From the NCBI GenBank assembly GCA_019187405.1, contig JABAQZ010000010.1:1-64000 (forward strand): a stretch of 64,000 bases of DNA, given 5' to 3'. The notes under the pieces are model-generated. The model saw nothing but the letters and a program-made list of their open reading frames with translations. It had not been told where the DNA came from and did no database searches. The translations under genes were made by a program, and so were the position numbers. Positions 57,317-64,000 of the stretch are shown here, one piece after another (position 1 is the first letter of the stretch; every line of letters starts with the position of its first letter). This stretch comes from Ignavibacteria bacterium (GTDB lineage Bacteria; Bacteroidota; Ignavibacteria; Tepidaquicellales; Tepidaquicellaceae).

Positions 57317-58666
57317 TTATTTCACAAGCACCATACTCCGCGTCTGCACAAAGTCATCTTCCTGAATTCTATAAAAATATACCCCGCTCGGATACCCACT
57401 TGCATTCCAGTCCGCCTGATAACTTCCGGCATTCAATTCTTCATTAACTAACGTCGCAACTTCTTTTCCCAGCAAATCATAAATCAAAAGTCTCACAAAT
57501 GATTTCTTTGGAATGGCGAATTTGATGTTGGTTGTTGGATTAAAGGGATTAGGATAGTTTTGATTGAGTGCGTATTTGTCCGGTGTTGAACTATTGATAA
57601 TTGTTACTCCTGTCATGAATTCTCGAATGGTTACGTCATCAATGAACCACCCATCGGCAGTTGCGCCACATACATTATAAGAACTTAAGTGAAAGCGAAT
57701 CTTAACGCTGTCTGTTCTATAATTGCTCAAATTAAATTGCTCGTGAAACCAGGCGTTATTTGTCCCTTGCCATGGAGGAGTAATCTGATTCCAATTGAAC
57801 CCTCCGTCAGTTGATATCTGAAGATAAACGTAATCATACGTAGTACCTGTACCGCAACTTGTAACAACTAGATTCCGACGATGAGAAAATGTCAATACAG
57901 GAAACGATGTGCCAGATAAGTTTAGAACGCCATATAATGTCAATGTCGGCCCTGAAGAGTGTAAGTAATTTCCAGTTCTACTTTCAGTTACAGAACGAAG
58001 ACCTGAAGAACTTGTTGTAGACGTTGTATCCCAGTTGAATCCGCCTACAATCCATTTACTTAAGCCATTTTCAAAATTATCGTTAAATGGAAAATTGATA
58101 TGCGGATTCAATGTATTGTATTCAACTACTTTAACATCGTCTATATACCAACCATCTGCTATGGAACTACAGGCATTATGAGAACTCAATCTAAATCTAA
58201 ATTTAACTAAGTTGGACCTATAGCTTTTCAAATTGACCTGCTCGTAATACCACGCTCGATTTGTTCCATTCCAAACTTTTAACTGACTCCAGTTAAAACC
58301 ACCATTGGTAGACACTTCAAGATAAATATAATCATATGTTGTACCAGTTCCACAACTAGTAACAACTAAATTGTAACGATGGAAAAATGTTAATACAGGA
58401 TAAGAAGCATTGCTTAAATTTAATGATGGCGACATCACAATAGTCGGATCAGAATTATAAGAATAATTCCCAACCCGACTATCCGTCACACAATGATTCG
58501 ACGACGTATAAGTTGTACTCAACGTATCCCAATTATTTCCCCCGACTATCCAATTACTCAAACCATTTTCAAAATCATCAGAAAAATAAGTTTGTGCATT
58601 TAAAATTGTAAAAGTCATTGCAAAGATTGAAATTCCCAATGCCAAAGTTGTAATTGTTTTTTTCAT
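57317..58666 (-). CDS. Secreted two-jelly-roll protein with T9SS sorting domain
   Basis: A 449-residue surface protein. A signal peptide (1-25, ending LNAQ) is followed by two jelly-roll domains (about 26-195 and 195-360) with DDFENGLSNWIVGGNNWDT, SDPTI, FFHRYNL, CGTGTTYDYIYLEVS and DGWYIDDVKV motifs. They are clearly homologous, and in the same order, to those of the dockerin-ended protein at 41184-42815. Here the C-terminus is instead a T9SS type A domain (YPNPFNPTTN, YDLLGKEVATLV, ending MVLVK). It is the first gene of the five-gene minus-strand run. Jelly rolls of this sort often bind glycans or proteins. Confidence 0.9.
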   Translation of the reverse strand: MKKTITTLALGISIFAMTFTILNAQTYFSDDFENGLSNWIVGGNNWDTLSTTYTSSNHCVTDSRVGNYSYNSDPTIVMSPSLNLSNASYPVLTFFHRYNLVVTSCGTGTTYDYIYLEVSTNGGFNWSQLKVWNGTNRAWYYEQVNLKSYRSNLVKFRFRLSSHNACSSIADGWYIDDVKVVEYNTLNPHINFPFNDNFENGLSKWIVGGFNWDTTSTTSSSGLRSVTESRTGNYLHSSGPTLTLYGVLNLSGTSFPVLTFSHRRNLVVTSCGTGTTYDYVYLQISTDGGFNWNQITPPWQGTNNAWFHEQFNLSNYRTDSVKIRFHLSSYNVCGATADGWFIDDVTIREFMTGVTIINSSTPDKYALNQNYPNPFNPTTNIKFAIPKKSFVRLLIYDLLGKEVATLVNEELNAGSYQADWNASGYPSGVYFYRIQEDDFVQTRSMVLVK

Positions 58667-58684
58667 GATTAAATAAATTTAGTA

Positions 58685-58867
58685 TTAAAAAATATTAGTT
58701 ACCGATAAATCTCCAAAAGGAATAGCACCATCACAAAATAATACAGTGTTCGGTTTTTTAGTAACATAGCTTTTTTGATAATTTCCCTTATCTTGAGTAA
58801 CTGCATATGAGAAATAAATGAATGACTGAGCAAAAATGAGTGAAAGAGTTAGAGAAGAGAGTCTCAT
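58685..58867 (-). CDS. Small putative exported peptide, unknown
   Basis: A 60-codon frame on the same strand, 18 bp upstream of the jelly-roll gene. It begins with a signal-peptide-like stretch (MRLSSLTLSLIFAQSFIYFS) and then a short polar part with one Cys (VLFCDGAIPFG). It could be a small secreted peptide, or the remains of a larger gene. No family recognised. Confidence 0.4.
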   Translation of the reverse strand: MRLSSLTLSLIFAQSFIYFSYAVTQDKGNYQKSYVTKKPNTVLFCDGAIPFGDLSVTNIF

Positions 58868-59086
58868 AATATTTAGGATTAAATTTGAAATATAAGTTAA
58901 TTAATAAATGGGATTAGCAATTTTAATCTAAAACTATCATTCCAAAAAAGTATTCTTCTATCAAAAATATTTGCAATCAACATACAACACAAAGAATTTT
59001 TTTCACAAATCTCATAAAAGAAAAAAATATTATTCTTGATTTCTTCAATTCCTGAACAATATGGCAATATACGATTTCCATCATAC

Positions 59087-60601
59087 TCAAAACTTTGAAT
59101 TATTTTTTGAAGATTTAACTTCAAGTTCAGCCACTTTGGCAAGTAACCAGGATTTAAAACCGGGATGAGCAGTTTCGATAATGCTTTTCTTTATATCCCA
59201 TAAGGAATTTTTTCTATAGCCAGACTTTAGCCTGAGAAGCTCATGACAATGCTCAACAAAATTCCGGAAAGCTATTTTAAAGACATTATTGATATCATCA
59301 GTCTTTGAGAGATAACTTTTATATGAATCGATTAAAGAATATGCTTGTTCAAAGTATGACAGCTCATAATAACATTTAAGCTGGAGATGCTTTATATCAG
59401 ATTTGAGCATTGGGATTGAATAGTTCTTAATCATAGATAAATGCTCAAGCGAGTTTTCAAATTGATTTCTGATAAATTCCATCCTGGCAAAACCTGCATG
59501 CCTCATATCTTCCCTAAAAGCAGGATGCAGACATATAATGAATTTATCAAGCAGATCAATTAGAAATTTATTATCGGTTTGCGAATTGCACAAAATTATT
59601 ATGTTAATGAACGCAGCAACATTTATATACTCGCCAGCTTCTGAAGAGAAAGAATCCGATTCAAGCATTTTTTTGAATAAATTCAGCAGTTCAGACTTAT
59701 ACTTTTTTTCATCATTTGATAGCTGAGTGATGCAGTAATTTATCATGAACAAAAAGAATAAATTTCTCTCTTCCCTGTTTAAATAGTCCTTATCCTTATC
59801 AGACAGATTTAGAATACTGAAAAAGAATTTTTGCAGATCAATGAAATTCCCAAAATTATCCCTGTCTAAAATTAATTTAAATCTGAGGTAATGAAGTTTG
59901 AGATAGTTGTTTTGCTCGCCATTAGATTTTAAAAGATTCAGCAACAGGTTAGGACTCACAAGCTGTCTGAAGTTTTGAATTAGATTTCGATGGTTCCCGG
60001 CTGAGAGTAACTGATTGTATGGATTTTCGGTATTGTCTATGAAATTCATATAATCAAAAATAAAGAGCAGTATTGAAGCTTCGAATATATCTTCAAGAGA
60101 CTTTTCGGCCTCTGCGAGATTTCTGATGGAATTATAATGAACAAACTTCAGATTGTTCAGACGCTTTAGTTTTGAAAAATAATCCGTAAAAGGGAAAAAA
60201 GAAGACTTAAGTTTTTTTTCAATCAAAAGGTTTACTCTGTGTGATTCATCAGAAAGATTTTTTCTCATGAATGCTTTACTAAGATTAAGCATAAACTCCA
60301 ATTCATCTTCTAAAAGAGTACTTAATGATAAATAATCTTCAGCAGAGTTTGTAAGATCGAAAATTAAATTCTGTATTTGTTTTTCGTCATAAGTTTTTAT
60401 ACCATAAATATAATTGAATGCATCCTCTTTACTCATTTTATCCAAATCATAATCCTTACTAAATTGATAAATGTAGCTGAACAGATTGAGAGTGTTTTTT
60501 CTTGACGGTTTAAGAAAAGGAGAATTTACAAAATGACCAAAGTATTTTAATTCTTTCGAAGATAAGCGTTTCAATATTTTAATTAACCTCGTGTCTTTCA
60601 T
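59087..60601 (-). CDS. Unknown helical protein, member 3 of the four-gene family
   Basis: A 504-residue soluble protein without a signal peptide. The N-terminus (MKDTRLIKILKRLSSKELK, then NSPFLKPSRKN) aligns with the proteins at 61176-62843 and 27026-28495. The following block (FDLTNSAEDYLSLSTLLE, then EFMLNLSKAFM) matches YDLTKAAETYLVFKELLE and EFLLNLSKVYL of the 61176 protein. C-terminal counterparts include LHPAFREDM and LQLKCYYEL, with the usual end KSWLLAKVAELE. It is head to head with the 61176 gene across a 574-bp spacer that carries the 305-bp element. Function unknown; TPR-like solenoid suspected. Confidence 0.85.
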   Translation of the reverse strand: MKDTRLIKILKRLSSKELKYFGHFVNSPFLKPSRKNTLNLFSYIYQFSKDYDLDKMSKEDAFNYIYGIKTYDEKQIQNLIFDLTNSAEDYLSLSTLLEDELEFMLNLSKAFMRKNLSDESHRVNLLIEKKLKSSFFPFTDYFSKLKRLNNLKFVHYNSIRNLAEAEKSLEDIFEASILLFIFDYMNFIDNTENPYNQLLSAGNHRNLIQNFRQLVSPNLLLNLLKSNGEQNNYLKLHYLRFKLILDRDNFGNFIDLQKFFFSILNLSDKDKDYLNREERNLFFLFMINYCITQLSNDEKKYKSELLNLFKKMLESDSFSSEAGEYINVAAFINIIILCNSQTDNKFLIDLLDKFIICLHPAFREDMRHAGFARMEFIRNQFENSLEHLSMIKNYSIPMLKSDIKHLQLKCYYELSYFEQAYSLIDSYKSYLSKTDDINNVFKIAFRNFVEHCHELLRLKSGYRKNSLWDIKKSIIETAHPGFKSWLLAKVAELEVKSSKNNSKF

Positions 60602-61175
60602 CGTTTAATTCATTTCATTTTTTGCCATGCTAAACTATCACTAATAGCATAACAGAATTTAAGTAAATCCTTTACACAAAATGCAGAAAACAAAAAAAAG
60701 TATTTTCGCAGCCGAATTCCATCAATTAAAACATAACAGAGAGAAAAACTAAAATCATTGTCAATCCCCAAAGAAAGGACAGCTCCGGAATAAACACCGG
60801 AGCAAATGCAGAATAACCTAGAAGACTTTACGAGCAGATGTTGATGATTTGATTTGTGATTTGACATTAAGCTTATGATTTCTATAATTACTGAGACTGA
60901 GACTTTAATAGACTCAGTCAAAAATTCATTTGCAAAATGCCGGAAATAAAAAAATCATTCCACAAGAATAATTTCGGGTTCTCTCAGAAGATATTTTCAG
61001 AATTTATCAAAAAAGCCTGATTATTGAATATATTTGAAGGTTTTAGAGGAGATTTCTCTCAGAAATTCCATTATTTTTTTTTACTTTATCATTGAAATAT
61101 TTCTAATCTTTTTTAAAATTATAACTTACTTATAGGATTAACTTTAATTTTAGCTTTAAATCTAAAACCCGCATT
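60602..61175. other. Divergent spacer between helical family genes
   Basis: It holds copy 2 of the 305-bp element. Beyond that only AT-rich DNA. A 103-codon minus frame (from 60921) overlaps the element and is not accepted as a gene. Confidence 0.55.
60764..61068. repeat. 305-bp dispersed element, copy 2
   Basis: The same length and orientation as 43081-43385. The hairpin GCTCCGG (60782-60788) with CCGGAGC (60797-60803) is kept although its loop differs. The right part from 60899 is nearly identical to copy 1. It is about 160 bp upstream of the minus gene at 60601 and 107 bp upstream of the plus gene at 61176. Confidence 0.85.
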
Positions 61176-62843
61176 ATGCTAAACAGCAAGTTAATAGAAT
61201 TACTGAGGACATTTTCTGGCAAGGAACTGACTTCTTTTGAGAAATATCTCGAATCACCGTTAATAAAACCCCAAAGGAACGTTTTAGAATTTTTTAAATA
61301 TCTGAATAAATATTCACCGGATTTCAATTCTATAAAATTAGAAAAGGAAAAAGTGTATCAACATTTATATCCTAATCAAAAATATAATGAAAACAATTTG
61401 GCAAATCAGATGTATGATCTCACAAAAGCTGCTGAGACTTATTTGGTTTTCAAGGAGCTTTTGGAGAATGAAGCTGAGTTTCTACTGAATCTAAGCAAGG
61501 TATATCTCGATAACAAACTAACACGACATTCCGAAACAGTTAATAAATCTCTCGACGATATTCTTGTTCCTGGCTTTTCAATTACAAAAGATTTTATTTC
61601 CAAATACAGACGACTTGCTCAATTAAAAAATATATATTACACTGAAATCATTGACATTGGGAATCTAATTAAAAGTAAAACTGATTATTTCATTGAGTCC
61701 GCAATACAATTTGTCGGAGATTATCTCGATATTTACGGAAGCAGAATACCAGCTCAAAGTCATGGAAAAAATTTCGATGATCCCTTTCTCGATGATATTT
61801 CTAAATGTATCGATATAGATAAACTTGGTGAAGTATTTAAAATGGAAGAAATTAGAAGGAGAAAAAAATGGGAACAGTATGAAATGATGAAAATAAATTC
61901 AGAAGCAATTTTAGATAAAAAAATTAAAAAAAATAAAAAGCTTACAAAGGTAGAATTAATTGAAAAGGAAAAATTAAGAAAGAAAGAAGAAAAAAGAAAA
62001 AAAGAAGAAGAAAAGAGGGAAAAAGAGTTGAAAAGAAAAGAATATGCGCAGATATTTTTTATGAAGCTTTATTATCATTTACTTAAAATGCTTAAAGAGC
62101 ATGACAATTCAATTCATTATTTTGAAATAAAAATAATCTTGTATCAAAGTCTTTCAGAAGAGCAGTCATTATTAGACAGAGAAGAAAAATTTACAATGTT
62201 TAATTATCTTACGAATTATTGCACACAAAAAGATAGTCTAGAATTTATGGAGGAATCATTTGACCTATATAAAAATATGATAGAAAATAATCTTTTTGCA
62301 GAATCAGAGAATGAATATATGCAGCTTCATATTTTCAGAAACATTGTAAAAGTTTGTGCTTCATTACATAAGACAGATTGGTTCGAAAATTTTATAAAAG
62401 CTCATTTGAATAAATTGAGTCCTGAATTCAGAGAAAACATGGAGGCAATTTCTTATGCTCATTTACATTTTTTGAAAGACGAATTTGGAGAATCTTTAAA
62501 GAGCATTTCGAAGATTAAAGATAAATTTGAATTAAGTAAAACTGACATTAGAAATTTACAGTTAAAACTACATTACGAGTTGAATAACACAGAGACCGCA
62601 TTTTCACTCGTTACTGCTTATAGAATATTTTTAGCAAATAAAACTGAAATACCAAAAGATACTTTAAATAAATTCAATTCTTTTCTTAATTTGTACAACA
62701 GGCTTCTTAGATTAAAGTCCAAAGATTCTAAGGAAGAACCAGTTGATATAATAGCCGATATTAAGAAAACTAAAAGACTTATTAATGGGCAGTGGCTGGT
62801 AAAAAAAGCTGAAGAGTTATTGGATCAAAACAAAACCCTTTAA
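61176..62843 (+). CDS. Unknown helical protein, member 4, with Lys/Glu-rich insertion
   Basis: A 555-residue soluble protein, the longest of the family. The N-terminus (MLNSKLIELLRTFSGKEL, then ESPLIKPQRN) and the C-terminus (LSPEFRENM, LQLKLHYEL, GQWLVKKAEELL) match the member encoded divergently at 59087-60601. Between them, at residues about 222-291, is a highly charged stretch of Lys, Glu and Arg (RKKEEKRKKEEEKREKELKR) predicted to form a long single helix or coiled coil. The other members lack this. It is encoded by an almost pure A/G tract at 61841-62048. Function unknown. Confidence 0.85.
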   Translation: MLNSKLIELLRTFSGKELTSFEKYLESPLIKPQRNVLEFFKYLNKYSPDFNSIKLEKEKVYQHLYPNQKYNENNLANQMYDLTKAAETYLVFKELLENEAEFLLNLSKVYLDNKLTRHSETVNKSLDDILVPGFSITKDFISKYRRLAQLKNIYYTEIIDIGNLIKSKTDYFIESAIQFVGDYLDIYGSRIPAQSHGKNFDDPFLDDISKCIDIDKLGEVFKMEEIRRRKKWEQYEMMKINSEAILDKKIKKNKKLTKVELIEKEKLRKKEEKRKKEEEKREKELKRKEYAQIFFMKLYYHLLKMLKEHDNSIHYFEIKIILYQSLSEEQSLLDREEKFTMFNYLTNYCTQKDSLEFMEESFDLYKNMIENNLFAESENEYMQLHIFRNIVKVCASLHKTDWFENFIKAHLNKLSPEFRENMEAISYAHLHFLKDEFGESLKSISKIKDKFELSKTDIRNLQLKLHYELNNTETAFSLVTAYRIFLANKTEIPKDTLNKFNSFLNLYNRLLRLKSKDSKEEPVDIIADIKKTKRLINGQWLVKKAEELLDQNKTL

Positions 62844-62969
62844 TAATTTACCACTCTAAGTATTTCATACTAAACTTAAAAAGATTCATTCACTTTTTTC
62901 GATACTTAACAGATGATGGATATATCTTGATTAAAATTTGCCTTGTAAGGATGTACTTGAAAGGAGAAA

Positions 62970-63154
62970 ATGAACATTAAACCATTCGGAGCGAATTAGC
63001 AGCTTTACATCATAAAAGAAAATTACAAAAAGAGCAAAACTCAATTCCCACTTCAACGAGCCAAATAGATGGATTAAATGAAGAGGGAATAAGCAAACTC
63101 TCAGATCAAATTACCTCTGAATCTTTACGACTATTGCAAATAACGCTTAAATAA
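62970..63154 (+). pseudogene. Small gene with a frameshift, possible
   Basis: AAGGAG (62961-62966) precedes ATG at 62970, which reads MNIKPFGAN and stops. A frame shifted by one base, open from 62981 to TAA at 63152-63154, continues for 57 codons (ELAALHHKRKLQKEQNS, then GISKLSDQITSESLRLL). Joined, they give a hydrophilic protein of about 65 residues. No slippery heptamer is seen at the junction, so decay or a sequencing error is more likely than programmed frameshifting. It ends 2 bp before the stop of the convergent gene at 63157. Confidence 0.4.
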
Positions 63155-63156
63155 AA

Positions 63157-64000
63157 CTATGGTGTAATTTTAAGAACAAATGCCGCTGCATTGTTATCTG
63201 CAATTGAAGCATCACTGGCATCCGTTATATAATCACCAGTCAAATCAGAATTTAAATAACCAATGTAAAAGGCAGATGCATCATTGTCAATTATGCCATT
63301 ATCGGTAGCGTCAATAATACCGTCGCCATTTGAGTCACCGCTGAAAAAGCAGTATTTAGAATCTTTAAGTGTCATGTTACTGCCGTATGCCTGGGTTATA
63401 GCTGTCGTAAAATTATAACTTAATGCAGATCCTCTTGAATAAGATTCTCCTCCTGATTTACTCCATGTCTCAAGGGCATTTCTGTGTTTAACCTGAATAT
63501 AATACGTTCCGCTAATTGCATTTGCAAATGTTACACTTCCGCTCAATGAAACCGAATCAATTACTGTCTTACCCGAATCAGCAATTGAATACGGAGCAGA
63601 TAATGTCCTTAAATATACTCTAACTGTATCTTTCATGTTCAGTTTTAAGGTTGATGTATTGTAAAAACCTTCAGGTGCAAGCGTAATTGTTGCCGCAACA
63701 GGCGACGAACTGTTCACAACACAAATCGAATCAAGATAAAGATTATTACCATAACCGCTACGTGCTCGGAATCTGATTTGGTTTGTGCCAACAGGTAAAG
63801 CATATTTTTTGGTAGCCCATTCACCACTGGAAGGAGTATAAGAAGTTCCCAAAACTGATCTTGTATTTAATGTACCACCGGAATTATTTCCCCATAATCT
63901 AATTAAAGTAGTATAAGTAGATCCTGAATTTGTAGAAGTAAGTATCTCAAGTGAATCAGTAGATCCGTCTGGATAAGGTGCATAGGCATTATGGAATCTC
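63157..64000 (-). CDS. Secreted protein with dockerin-like C-terminus (5' end beyond the window)
   Basis: Only the C-terminal 280 residues or so are in the window. The frame stays open on the minus strand to the right edge, beyond the Met at 63852. The first visible part (AYAPYPDGSTDSLEILTSTN, then YALPVGTNQIRFRARSGYGNN) matches the jelly-roll 'choice-of-anchor' domain of the 3584-6943 protein (AYAPYTSGTDSIIIETSTN). Then come the KHRN-type module (VKHRNALETWSKSG) and a dockerin-like segment (GDSNGDGIIDATD and DLTGDYITDASD, with IDNDA and ADNNA). It stops at VLKITP without a T9SS tail. Confidence 0.88.
   Translation of the reverse strand, partial: RFHNAYAPYPDGSTDSLEILTSTNSGSTYTTLIRLWGNNSGGTLNTRSVLGTSYTPSSGEWATKKYALPVGTNQIRFRARSGYGNNLYLDSICVVNSSSPVAATITLAPEGFYNTSTLKLNMKDTVRVYLRTLSAPYSIADSGKTVIDSVSLSGSVTFANAISGTYYIQVKHRNALETWSKSGGESYSRGSALSYNFTTAITQAYGSNMTLKDSKYCFFSGDSNGDGIIDATDNGIIDNDASAFYIGYLNSDLTGDYITDASDASIADNNAAAFVLKITP

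Noticed and set aside
58897-59142. 81-codon minus frame overlapping the end of the helical gene at 59087
   Set aside because: It overlaps a well-supported gene, is Phe/Ile-rich like random AT-rich DNA, and has no start signal.
60610-60921. A 103-codon minus frame upstream of the helical gene
   Set aside because: It overlaps the 305-bp element and has no ribosome site or domain pattern. Treated as a by-product of the repeat.

Overview
The window is AT-rich DNA that looks like a chromosome of the Ignavibacteria/Chlorobi-Bacteroidota group. Three things point there. Eleven secreted proteins end in a type 9 secretion (T9SS) type A sorting domain of the YPNPFNP style. Several genes have a Bacteroidota-type promoter (TTG, about 19-21 nt, TAnnTTTG). 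The F1 ATP synthase pair atpD-atpC stands alone. No T9SS machinery gene, plasmid gene or phage gene was seen. The only mobile element is one IS1634-type insertion sequence.

Layout. 1-3.6 kb: an unknown helical protein and the IS. 3.6-16.5 kb, minus strand: a large WD/BNR-type propeller protein with a dockerin-like end, two tandem multicopper oxidases (twin-arginine-like leader plus T9SS tail), a cupin, a DUF202 membrane protein, a radical SAM sulfatase-maturase-like enzyme with a SEC-C tail, and a second propeller/dockerin-like protein. 16.7-20.1 kb: a decayed beta-propeller pseudogene, then atpD-atpC-tRNA-Lys, probably one transcript with one terminator. 20.1-22 kb: a repeat-rich spacer (REPIN-like hairpin pair, 48-bp tandem repeat) around one small membrane protein. 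22-32.7 kb: secreted LamG, P-domain and propeller proteins, a second helical family member and a TPR protein. 32.8-58.7 kb, all minus strand: a long run of surface proteins, including two giant FG-GAP proteins (1808 and 2141 aa), a cohesin-like protein, a GH16-like protein and several propeller proteins. 59-62.9 kb: two more helical family members head to head. The right edge cuts another dockerin-like protein.

The main theme is a modular cell-surface repertoire. Different ectodomains (BNR/Ycf48-like, SBBP, FG-GAP, LamG, jelly-roll, cupredoxin) are joined to one of two C-terminal modules. One is the T9SS sorting domain. The other is a roughly 170-residue module with a KHRN-LETWS motif followed by a two-loop dockerin-like segment (GDVNQDG, IDNDA, ADNNA). 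Seven proteins carry the second module and only one of them also has the T9SS tail. A small T9SS-tailed protein with a cohesin-like N-terminal domain lies directly beside one dockerin-like gene. A surface-assembly system analogous to cohesin-dockerin pairing is therefore a testable hypothesis, not a demonstrated fact.

Four members of an uncharacterised roughly 500-residue helical protein family are interspersed with these genes. A 305-bp noncoding element occurs twice, each time upstream of a minus-strand gene.
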